A DNA stretch of 64,000 bases from contig NW_013546982.1 in assembly GCF_000711695.1 (NCBI RefSeq), positions 62,001 through 126,000 on the forward strand, in the 5' to 3' direction. How positions within the stretch are numbered: position 1 is the first letter of the stretch; each line of letters opens with the position of its first letter. This stretch comes from Tilletiaria anomala UBC 951 (taxonomy: Eukaryota > Basidiomycota > Exobasidiomycetes > Georgefischeriales > Tilletiariaceae). The position numbers and the translations under genes were made by a program. The notes under the pieces were generated by a model that saw only the letters and a list, made by a program, of their open reading frames with translations, was not told the origin of the DNA and made no database searches. Shown in pieces: positions 34,946 through 46,132 of the stretch.

Positions 34946-37700
34946 CGAGTTTCATGCCGCCTTGGGATACAAACGCGATCATTTGGGCGATAGGGCCGGC
35001 AATGAGAGGTGCTCCCTCAATCACTCAGTGCCACACAGCGCAGTGTAACATGTTCAGACTTCGGTGCTCTCTACACAATGATTGATGAGACTCTCGATTG
35101 ACTCTCGAGTCCAGGGTCCTTCGAAAGTCAAGGTCTGCTTAGTTTGTTGCTGCTCAATCCGGAATCAGTGGGGGTACACATGGCGTTTTGAAGCCGTTCC
35201 CTTTGCCCTCGAGGTTTCCGGCACCGAACACCGGGTTGGGCTCGTTCTGTGCATGAATCGGTGGTTGTTTTGCAGCTTTCTTTTACCTTTCTTATGCCTC
35301 TTGACCAAGTGGTCACACCATTGACGGCCCTTTTCGCCCACCGCTCCTGGCGGAAAGTTGCGGAAGATGGTCGAAAGGTAGGCGGAGGGCGGGCCTGTGG
35401 GTGCAAATGTGCAACGACCGAGCCCGATGGAAGGGTCAACCCTGGCATTCATTGGATGGATGTGCCCTTGTCGAAGCATCGGTCAAAGAGCCACATGGGT
35501 ATCCACACCTCTGTAACCACGAGATGTGCAAGCTGCGTCAGACTTGTGTATCAACGGGTTGCTCTGTGTTTCATGGCCTCACCCAGCTCATCGCTTCCAA
35601 ACTCGTAAGGACTGAATGGCAACCATTGCCACCATGCGTTTCCGCCCTCCTGGCTGTTCAATTACTTTCCTTCATCCTCAAAGGGATCTTCTTTGCTCTT
35701 GTAGTCCGTCTACGGACGCTCCTGTCTGACGGCCGTGATTATCGGCAAAGGGTTGGGTCCGTCGTTGATTCCATTCGTCACTGCGATGCTTAACCGTTTA
35801 AACCAATCCTCGTTCATGGTGCCTTGTTCCTCTGCCTCCTCGCCGACCCTGCTACCAGCTGACTGGCCAGTATTTGCAGCATGTTGTTGTCGCTCTTCTT
35901 GCGCCGTTTTCTTTTCATCCGGTGCAATCCTCCACATGGCAGGACGCAGGAAGATGTGCGTCGTCATAAGTGTGCAATACCACCCAAGGGAGTGGGATAC
36001 ACCTTGCAGCCTTTCAGCTTGCGGATGATGGGTGCAAGCTGAAAGAAGATTTCTTCCGATAATCATGCAACGGCATTGATTGCACTTGCCGAAAGCGCAT
36101 GTCTGCCAGATGACGTTGTGAAGTGATGAAACAAGTAGAACCGTACCAAGATGTGCAAAAATGTGTAGCCTGTTGTAGTCAGAAGGTAGCATCTGGCTTT
36201 GAGCCTTTGGCATCGGAACATGGGAGTGCAAGTGCTGCTCAGAACTCACGAAGCAATCGCCCAGCAGGTTTCGCTTATACCTGCGACATAGGAAACCAAT
36301 GCCCAGAACTGTGCTTCTGCGACCTGCATCTGCGCAATGTAGCTCAAAAAGCTCAGTGTCAAGCTCTATAGCCACCGCCACTTCCTCCGAGGGTGGCAAG
36401 TGGCAGGTCGTCCTCGTGCACCTCTTCTTCCGGAAGTTTCAGAAAACGCTGAAGGTGCCGATTCAGACAATGCCGGATCGCCATACTGTCAAGAAGGCTG
36501 TCTCCTCTGGCGACATAGAGTTAAAGCGCGGAAGGTGGGTATCTAGTTAAGCTCGAGGCAGAGCGAATTGTTCTTCAAGTCTTCGGACACCTGTCTGGAG
36601 CAACCGAAATAGAAAGGTGAATGAATCATGTCGGATGTTGCTGGAGCGAGGGGTATCCACCTGGTGGCTCAACTTTGAGATTTCTTTCGGGATATGTCTG
36701 CTCTTTCAATTGCCTCCCGATGTCCTTGACTGGCCAAACTCATTCCTCTGGTTCCCCGCGCCAGGCGTTTCAACAGGCGCTTTCCACAATGTTCGTGATC
36801 TTTGCCGGGGCGGAGACGGGGCTGAGGCTTTCATTTTCACTAGTGCCTTTGGCATCTTTCGATGACGATCAGTCATTCAAGAAAATGGTGCCGACCTGTG
36901 TGCCCGCATTCAGGCCTCGGCCCGTGTGCTCCCGTCTCATATGTTCCTGGGAAGTCCGAAAGGGGATGTAGTAGTGCTGAGCTCCCGTGAGGACGGTATG
37001 TTCAGCCCAGGCTAGCGCCCCTTCGGCAATACGTTTCGGTGCATTTCAGCGGGGGAAACCCAGGGTAAAGTATTTAAGCCTCGCACAACCCTACCACTCA
37101 AAGTCGTGGAATGGAGAGAGGGAATGATGCAGATCAATTTGGATACGGAGCACAGTTTTCACGGAATGGAGAGCTTGTTGCGTATTGCGGTGATCTCGAG
37201 CCGGCAGCACATATGGCGGTCTGGCCAGCGCCTCCTTGGAGGTGTAGCCAGAAACGCCATCCGAAGAGCAGCTGCCAGATGGTGACACACATACACTTGA
37301 GATTTAAGATCGTACTCATCGTATTGCATCGAGTGGAGAGAGAAGAGCCTGCCCGCCAGCAGGCAGGTAGCGCAACTTATCTTTGGTTCTGAATATGTTC
37401 CCGGTTTGGGATCGGGATATTGCGAGGTTTCTCAGTTTCCCTTGGGATCCCGCAACTCTCCCACTCTCCCGTTCCCGTTGCATAGTTTTGGACCTGATTT
37501 CGCAACCGGAATGGCAAAGGGGGAGAATCCTGCAGGGCGATTCAGCGTCGGTATGGGAGGCAGTGCTGGCGGCTGTCGCCTCGGCCTACTCGCTTCACTT
37601 CCACACGCTCGGCGAGCAGCTAGTCGTACGCATCAATTCCCCGCTCGTGGGGTGAGGCGAACCTTTTTTCGTCAGGCGAGAAGGCGCCGACTATCGGCGG
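34946..37700. other. Relic-rich region without intact gene
   Basis: The minus strand at 35.1-35.5 kb and 35.7-36.4 kb has peptide stretches with coding character, among them SFLSYIAQMQVAEAQFW and a charged tail MWRIAPDEKKTAQEERQ, in shifting frames. The plus strand at 36.6-37.7 kb has similar short stretches. I could not assign a family, and no continuous gene model holds. Decayed neighbours of the oxidoreductase pseudogene, perhaps from one former cluster, are the likeliest explanation. Confidence 0.4.
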
Positions 37701-40185
37701 AACTTTGTCTCACGTAAATAGGAACCCGCCCAGCTCATCTACAGCGCGTGAGTCGCGAAGTTATCGCGCTCAAGAAGCTAGTCAAGCGCATGTAACCTTT
37801 CATCAAGGGCGATGGCGAAGGCGGTGAGAGGGTGCTCGGTAAGCCCAATTGACTTACGCTCGCAGAACAGTCGGTGATATAGTTACTGATGCTGGATCTG
37901 GGACCTTTCTTGCGATGCCTGGCAAGTTGCTCGTTGCCATTTGCGGGTATTGAAGCCGAGCAGAGCTACGTAAAGTTGACAGAACTCTAGGCTAAGTAAT
38001 TGAAAAGTATTGTAAATGAGCATTGGCAAGAGAGTGGGGACCGTGGTGGGCTGGTATTATAGAATTGTGACAACATCGAATGTTGCAAGCTTTACATCTT
38101 CATATTCATATACGCTTTTGCAATTTGCATATATGATGTATATGTGCTTGTAAAAGTGTATCCGTTGTGTCCTTTGCAATGTAACGATAATTCCGCCTTC
38201 TATTGTTCTGTTAGCTATTTGCACACTGGGTTCTGGAAGCGACCACAACATATATGAATGATTGAACTTACATACCTCTAACAGGCTGAAACCACCCGCA
38301 GGCGGTGCAGGGCAAAGCTGACACGTTGCTTCGCCAAGTAGCCGAACGTAGCCAATACCCAATAGACAATTATGATCAGAATGTCAGATTTCGAACAAGA
38401 TTGATGATTAATTGATCCGAGAGGAGGAATCCTCTCAATACCCGAAGTTACATGCCTATAGAGGCCAACAATTGGCATCGCCGAGGTCAGACATCTCACC
38501 AAGCTTTAGGCTAAATATTTAAGGCGTAACTCTGAAGAATTCTGAAAATCGCTCATCACTACTCTTCCGGTGTCAATCCACTGAGAGCGGTATGTCTCAG
38601 CATCAAAATGGTCTATGGCCTGCGACCCACGATAAGTGGCACGGTGAACGGACCATGATGGAATCAGTTACATACTAGAAATATTTAATTGTAAACAACG
38701 CCGATCACCAGCTGTTCGGACGGTCCGAGCCGCTTTTTGTGTCACAATCCGTAACAAGGTCCAAGAGGAACTCGATCTAGGAACGTTGCCGAGCTTCCTC
38801 TGCCAAGCACCATTCTGCACGTTTCCATGGGGATACCTTCAGCAACGACCTACCTCATCAAGACCCCCCGCCAGTATCCCAGAGAAGCTCAGTCAATTTA
38901 AACTGGCATCTTATACAGCTTCATAATCTGAAACCGCAAGCCACATCTTCTGGTTACTGCCCTTAGACTTGCACCCTCATCTCTATCGCAACCCTAAGCC
39001 TTGGAACCTAGTTCCTTGTTGCCTGATAATGAAATTTAAGGGCTATCTAGCCTACATTCGTTGTCCAGAGCTGTGAACCTCTCTAAATCTATTTCGCTCT
39101 CAATGCGCTTACAGGTCCTGTCGTTTTGGATTTTGGCTTTTTGTGCTCTCTGGTCCCGGGCGCCGGTACGCATTCATCCAGACTGGGGCCGACACAGCCC
39201 ACAGGGCTGTTCTCGAGATCAGTAGCCTTTATTCTCTCGGCGAGGTCACGCCCCAGCACGCTGAAATCGTCGCACTGTCTGCCGAAGTGCCGGGGGGAAT
39301 TTGGTTGCAAATTACGAACTTCATGAGACTGCCTACGCAAGGGGCTCTGAAAGGGCAGAATTACGTTGGAGGCTGGACCCATGGTATCTAGGTGGCCAGA
39401 AAGACGGAATTGGCAGCAGCTCGCCACCCTTCATGTTTTGTCACCTGTTAAAGCATCCAACAACCCAGCACTCTGCATGGACGGTTGAGGTTGAGCGCGC
39501 TGAGTGCTTGTCCACATAGCAGTCAGTGATTGAGCGTTAACTGTTGACGTTGAGCTATGCACGCTGCTTCTAGCTGTCAATGTATGTGTTCCCTGAACAT
39601 CCGTAGAACTGTATCACCATCAACATCACCTTACATCACCCACTCACTCCGAGAATGTCCCAAGCTACTGAATATGTCCACATAAAACAAAAAAAACCAT
39701 TGCTCTTTCTCATGATCGTGTTTTGTTGGCCTCACAAAGGTGACGTAGACATGGGTCTGAACGAACTGGGAAACGAACTGGGGATTTGAACAGGTTTATT
39801 ACACGGATATATAAAAGCATCGAGTGCGCGGTAAATGCTGCTTCGTAAATACAAGATGAAGGAGGAAGTTGGAGGGTATTTTGGCCTGACTCTGAAGAGA
39901 GGTTTGGAGTGGGGGGCGCATAGCCCTGTCGGCACGAACTAGCAAGCGAAGGAAGTCGGGTAACTGGACGGTAGTGCCAGGGGTGACGGTGATTATGTGA
40001 GTGAGATGGCTGCAAGGTGGACACCAGTCGCAAGAGAAAGCAGGGGAGGCGAACAGATATGCAGTATGGTGTGCAGATGTTGTTTCTTTGTTCAAATTCG
40101 TAATGTGTCGAGGAGGCTGGAAGGGCTCTATCGATTAGCAAGCTTCAATTTCAGAAGAGAATGCACCGGTTATCTGGCATCTGGC
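37701..40185. other. AT-richer intergenic region
   Basis: No gene recognised. AT content is clearly higher than average at about 38050-38270 (TATA/CATA-rich) and 38480-38720. A short plus-strand frame at 39143-39391 (82 codons) has no known family. The 3' end of the cysteine-repeat gene lies at the right edge. Confidence 0.5.
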
Positions 40186-43100
40186 TCATCTCCGGAGCGA
40201 CCGTGGTCTCGTTGGTCTCCGCTGTGATGGCAAATCTGTGTTGCTGGTCACATTCAAGTCAGATACGCTGAGATGTTGTGAGACTGATATCACTGTGGCG
40301 GGTGTCCTGAGTATTGTACGTGTGCTGACTACGCTCCGTTTGGTGTGACGTCCTCGCGCCGCCGCGTCGGCCACACCGGCTGCCATCTCCATGGCCGCTG
40401 AGATGCCAGAAGCGGAAGCAGTGACGTTCATCGCGTGCTTGTCTTCGCCGAATGGATGGCGTGACAGTGATACGCTGCCTTCTCGCCCGCCGACCTGTCC
40501 ATCGTGGTGCGACCAGGTCTTGGCAAGGTGACCCACCATGACACGCTCCCGCTCGTCCGAATTCGGGTGCCATGTCTCACGCAGCGCGCTGCGGTTCGAG
40601 CGGATCGGAGTTGGCCGGCGGATTGCCGCCTGTACCTTCGTCTTCCTACGCCGGCGCCACAGGAGGAAAAGGAGGAGCAAAAGCAGCACACCGGCCAGAC
40701 CGACAAAGACACCGATCAGTGCATCGTGCACAAGTTCATTGTGTTTGTCGCCGTTGGAAACACGGTTATTCTGCGGAGCTTTGCTACGCCCGGCGTTGGT
40801 GTAGATGTCGAAGCTCCTGTCCAGGTACGATGCAACCCAGGTCTCCGCGGAGGTCTTCTGGCCTTTGTACAGGGTCGAGTTCGTCTGATTAACCTGCTGT
40901 TGCAGCTCCGGAGTGTGAGTGGTGGGAACGTAGCCTTTCCAGATTGTGTTGGCGTGATGCAAGGTATTGTCCGTGTCGTTCGGCAGCTGGAATGCGAGCA
41001 GCTGCCCGATGGTAATGCTCGACTGGGAAAGTTGCAGAGCCTGGTATAAAAGCATCGAATTTGGAACTGTCAGCCAAGGGAGAGCATTTACTCCAATTAC
41101 CAACTCTTCACATTTCCGACGATTGTAGGCATGAGAGCGACCAGAATAGCGGCAGATCCGTTCTTGTTTATGGCGGCATTGTCCCGAGAACGGACCCTGC
41201 TTAAACAGGAGTGAGATACTAGTCGTGTTCAAGGGTTGTTCCAATGCACCGCCCTGAGGATTGATCGAGCTTGCAGGCTGGGAGATCGGGTTGTAGGACA
41301 CCTGAGGAGTCGGAGCGCCTGCCGAAGTTGCAAACGCGTAAGGATTCATGTCGGAGGAGGTGTCAGAGGCCGTTGCATTGAACAGAATGATCAAACCTCC
41401 TGTAGGAAGCATGGCAGTAGTAGAGCCAAAGTTGGTGAGCAACGGCAAAGGCATAATGGAGAGCAGGATAGAGTTGCTGGTGCTGTTGACACCGGCAAGC
41501 TGACTGAGACCAACTGTGCCTGATGGTGGCGAAGAAGTAGACGAGCTGATGGAGCTGCTAACGCTGCTTGTAGGGAGGATGGTCAGGCTAGGACTTAAGT
41601 TTGAGCCAGAGTTGCTGCTACTGCTACTGTTGCCGCTGCTACCGCCAGTGCCGCTTCCGCAAGTCAGTGCGCCGGGACCCGGATTTGCTCCAGGTGCGCA
41701 AGTTCACAAACCCGGCACGACGCCTGCTGCACATGTGGGCGTGGGAATGACGCCGCCACCTCCCTCGCCGCACGTGGTCGTGCTGCCGGTTGGCGTTGCA
41801 CCGGGAGCGCAGGTGCATTGTCGGTTGCCAGTAGCCGTTGGCGCGGATCCAGGAACACACTGGGAAGGCGTACCACCACCGACACCGTTGGTAGATGTGG
41901 TGCACACACCGTTGCTCGACATAAGGGGCGCATCGCACCCGCATGCAAAGGGGCCGCCGAAAATTGGTTGTCCGGCCGTGCAGGGTTGTTGGAGTAGCCC
42001 CTGGCAGAAACCATTGTTGACCATGGAAAGTCCAGCGCAAGCGCATGTCGTAGTGCCGCCAGGGTTCGCAACAGGGGAGCCGGGCGGGCAAGCAGTCGGT
42101 CTTGGATCTTTATCATTGGTGGAAGTGCACTTACCAGCATCGTTGGTAGTGCTGGGGTTCTTGCAGTTGCAATCAGGGTTATTCGGGTCGCCGACATTTT
42201 GACCGGGGGTGCAAGTCGGGGTGGAACCGCCACCCCCTCTGTTGCTCGTGGAGGTACACTGGCCGTTGGCACTCGTGGTGCTCAGAGTCTGGCAATTGCA
42301 GTTGGGATTAGCTGGGTTGCCGACGTTTTGGCCGGCTGTGCAAGTGGGTGCTCCGCCACCGCCATTGGCCTTTGACGTACAAGTACCGGTCACAGTGGAC
42401 GAAGGGGGAGGGCAGGTGCAGTGCGGAACCGGCAGGCCCAGCACAATGGTCATGATGGCTTCACCGTTCGAACACTGGCCAAGAGGAACGCTGCTGGTGC
42501 ATAGACCCGCCGCATTTGTCATTGAAGGGCTTTGGCAGTCGCATTTGGGAGATGCCGTCGGCCTCTGTCCAGGTGTGCACTTAAGCGGCGAACCGCCTCC
42601 GCCATTGCTGGGCGTGGCCCTGCATTGACCTCTGCTGTTGGCGGAGCTTCCACTTGGACATGTGCAAGTAGAGATGGCGGAGCGACCGGTGGTTTGCAAA
42701 ACTTTGCACAGAGTCGCAGCGTAGCAGTGGCCCTGGTTGATGTAGCTACCCGCGGCAATGGCGCAAGAGCAGGTTTGGGAAGCTGAAGGTCCAAGGGATT
42801 GGCCGTTGCCCGAGAAAGAAGGGATTTCTAATACCCTTGGTGGAACGCATTTCCCTTCGCTTATGCTGCTTTCCTGGGGGCAACCGCAGGATATTCGATG
42901 GCCATCGATGACTTGGCTAGGAGTGCACCGTTCCGGAGTCGCATCTGGCACGATCGAAGCTGCCCTGGCGTCGCGGCCACTAACGGTGTCGCTCGGGGTG
43001 TTGCCGATGCCATCAACAATCGCTGTGCCGTTGATGTTAATGCTGGCTGTCGTGTTCATTACATCAGCTTGAGCAAGAGGTTCGCGGACGAAAAAGCCCT

Positions 43101-43266
43101 CTGCGGTCGTGCCAGGCGCTGGGCCCATCGAGCGAGGGCTCCATGTGGAAGGCGTGGCGCGGGCATAGCCTGCTGTCCGCGACGGGCTCGGGTGTAAGAC
43201 CGGCTTGGCCTGAGCACTGGTGGTGGCCAGGAACAGGGTGAGTAGGAGGGAAGTGTCAAAACGCAT
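40186..43266 (-). CDS. Cysteine-repeat single-pass membrane protein, unknown function
   Basis: Exons 43266-41708 and 41635-40186 give 1,002 residues. A signal peptide (MRFDTSLLLTLFLATTSAQA) opens the protein. Residues about 110-520 hold roughly ten Cys-rich repeats of 35-45 residues, typified by TCTPGQNVGDPNNPDCNC and ending GKCTST, joined by Gly-Gly-Gly-Gly linkers. A Ser/Asn-rich stretch, an ectodomain of about 250 residues with several Asn-x-Ser/Thr sites, one membrane helix (IGVFVGLAGVLLLLLLFLLW, about 821-846) with a WRRRRK stop-transfer, and a basic cytoplasmic tail follow. The layout resembles a cell-surface sensor or adhesin with EGF-like spacing, but I recognise no named family. The 72-nt intron (41636-41707) is in frame and removes a TGA. 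The flanking DNA reads on as a repeat in the same frame, so splicing is probable but needs proof. Confidence 0.75.
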
Positions 43267-46132
43267 ATCCTGGGCGCAAGCAAGCGCTACAAATCAATCA
43301 TTTGGGTCAGACCGAAGCGCCCCAAATGGCCGAGGTATTGGTACTCACGAGGCAACCTTACCCCTACGGCCGGAGAACAAAGTGGGGACTGCCTGCCAAC
43401 TGCCCAGTCGCTGCCGAAAGGTCACGCAAGGAGACCTAAATAAAAGAGCTCAGAGGCGACGTGCGAAAAGCGGCGAGTTCTCGATGAGTAAATGTCTAAA
43501 AGCTCCAAGAAAGCTTCAGCCAATGCTTGCCAAGCAAGCTATGATCCCGGCCCAACGTCACTCTGGGAAATCCTTAGCATCGTCTTTTGCTGAAGGGAAT
43601 GGTAATGGCAATCGCAGATGACGATGACCTGATGCAACAGGGAAAGGGATGTGCCATTCATGTGGGAGGAGGCGAGGAGCGCTTGTAACAGCAAATTACC
43701 GGCCAGCGGAGAGCTGATGAAATGAAACCGTTATGTAGACAACCAGGCTGGAAGCAGCAGTTGAGCAGACGATCGCCGCCTTTCTTCCCTAAAGTCTCCC
43801 TTTGCTCAATTGATGCGATGATGGACGGTCAGGTGGGGCTGCAGGCGTGCCTGTTGCAGCTCACGCCGATCACGGACGCCCATGCCCAATGGCCTGGGCA
43901 GCAGCGCAAATTGTCCTGGTACATTGTCTGCGAAAAGGGTGACAATCGCCGCAACACTTCATTCTCACATAGTCAATGTACGGGTGAAAGAGAACCGCCA
44001 CTGCGATCCGCCTGCACTCTGCAGATCACTTCCTGGCCACATGGTGCAGCAAGATTGGTGCCACTTGGGTTCATGCGAAACAACGCGCTGCGTTTTCATC
44101 GATCTGGACACTTTGATTGTTGCGATCCAGGCACCGAGGCAGTGAGGAAAGAATAGTGTAGGTTTCTGTGCAGTGGGCTGTAGTGCACGACTGTGCTCGC
44201 ACTAATATACACAGCAGAATCTAGTGGAGATATTTGCTCTGGAAGAGTCTGTCATTTCGCAGCCGAAACGCTGGGTGCAACTAAAATGCGAAAGTAAAAA
44301 ATACAAAGTGAATCAACCAACACCAGTCCCCTGGCTGCAGGTGGCGACTAGCTGGACATGGCAAAACATGTAGCATAAGGGCGCACTCCCACATCAACAG
44401 CCAATGCCAGAGGCAAAATCAATCCAGAATTTCACAATTTATGAGTCAGCAATCATTCACCCTGTTGCGACCGTCAGTGCCCACAGTAGACTGATCCCCA
44501 GATGTACAGAGGCACTCTATGAAGGCAGCGATAATGGCTAGGTTCATACAAGGCTAAGCACCATTCACGTGCATATACCATTGTCCACTCTGAGTGATAT
44601 GGGTGGTGCTGATGATGGAGCCCAGGCCCCAGTAGCGCTGAATGCATGGTCAAGTGTTCCGTTCCGTCCGTTACAACAATCCAACTCGTCATGAGCGAGA
44701 AAAGCTTTTCACTCCCTTCTCACAAGTCCCGCAATCATCTTCATATCGTCCATTGTTCATTGAACCGAATCGTCTCATTCATTCTCCACAATTCAAGCGA
44801 ATAAATAGCGCTGTACCATGCCACTCAGGCAGTGCGAGGACGTTGCTCGACGTCCGAACCGCCTGATGCCTGACCAGAGCTCTGGTCTGCCCTTCGGTCG
44901 GAATCTTGGCACGTGTGGTGGAGCAGGGCGAATTTGTTGTGAGAAAGTCACACCCGTATCTCTTTGGGCGCTGCATCTTCTTAACCTGTTTCGAGCTTCC
45001 CGCTTATCCACGCCTGGCCACGCCTGGCCACGCCTGTCCTGGCACTCTCTGAGTCCCGCGAGCCTTGACACTGCCTTGTGAAGCTGTGACAAGTGACTCT
45101 CGAAAGACTTTGGACAGGCCCTGATGGCTACGTTTGTACATGGGTACTATTTGATCATGTACACATACATACGGCATTTTCCCACTTCATATTTGACCAT
45201 GTTGCTAATGGTAACGATTGACTGTGTACTTGAATGGTACTTTTAAATTATGAGAATTGCAGACATGTACACAATGGGCATATGTACATCAGTGCAGACC
45301 TTCAAAGAGCGTGGCAGATATCCAGTGCTGGTGTGCCCATCCATTCTGCTGCCGGAGTCTCCGATACAGACAGCCAAGGTAGTAGAGGCTCGTTCGGCGA
45401 CATGACTTCTTGATAAGAGGCTTGCGAACTTGGCGGAAAGCATCACAGGAAAGGTGTCAATGATTGGCTGCAGATTACCTCTCGTAGGTCCTTATACACA
45501 ACCCCACTGGATATCAGACGTCAAATACAGCTGGACAAATTTACCGGTTTCTTCCAGTGCCTGAAAATATACCTCTAAAGAGATGGAGGTCTACGTATGT
45601 GTTATGTACTCGATGATGATACGAGAAACAATGAGAAACCGACCATCTGATAGGAATCAGGAACGCGCGTCATTTACATACGGTACTGGCTTGCGATTGC
45701 GCCTGGGTGCGCCGACTGCATTACATAATAGCGCAGCACCTTGGCATTCGACAATTGGCAAGGAGGGTGAGATCAAGGATGGAAGGAATAAAATGGAAGA
45801 ATGCATAGGTTTGCAGTCCAGCTTGGGTTAACCCTGGTCAAGCCACAAAGGCACATCGTACATATAATGAAAGCAAAAATGAGCAAAAAACGTGGACCTG
45901 CTATTGTTAGCAGGCTTTGAAGTGTGAGGAGGACCGACGAATCAAGTTCACAGCCTTGTGCTTTGCGACCAGGCTATACAAGAAATGACTATCCCATTTG
46001 CAGGAAATGGGGAGATTTGATAGTTGCGTCTTTACACTTTATTAATGGCGACTTGAATGCAAATCTATTGAAATACATGCATTCCGAACAGACATCATCA
46101 TTCTCTCATCTACCGAGGCGCGACCATCATTC
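43267..46132. other. Intergenic region without recognised gene
   Basis: About 2.9 kb. The first part should include the promoter of the cysteine-repeat gene. A run of 2.9 copies of the 10-mer CCACGCCTGG lies at 45008-45036. Open frames are short (the longest is 144 codons on + at 43722-44156) and unfamiliar. The 3' end of POL5 lies at the right edge. Confidence 0.5.

Noticed and set aside
36617-36971. Plus-strand pieces vaguely like an amino-acid permease
   Set aside because: The resemblance is a few small residues around one hydrophobic run, in two frames; too weak to call.
41516-42202. 228-codon plus-strand frame opposite the cysteine-repeat gene, rich in Pro/Val/Leu
   Set aside because: Complement of the Gly/Cys repeats; the signal peptide, membrane helix and regular cysteines all lie on the minus strand.
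41700-42650. Spaced repeats resembling a CRISPR array
   Set aside because: They are protein-coding tetraglycine linkers and cysteine repeats of uneven length, in a eukaryote.
41704-43266. The cysteine-repeat region as a separate secreted protein ending at the TGA
   Set aside because: The downstream DNA continues the repeat in the same frame and leads into a Ser-rich stalk, membrane helix and tail, so one gene with splicing over the TGA is simpler; kept as a finding because truncation is not excluded.
45008-45036. CCACGCCTGG tandem repeat as a functional site
   Set aside because: Under three copies of a 10-mer; noted in the intergenic entry but without any sign of function.
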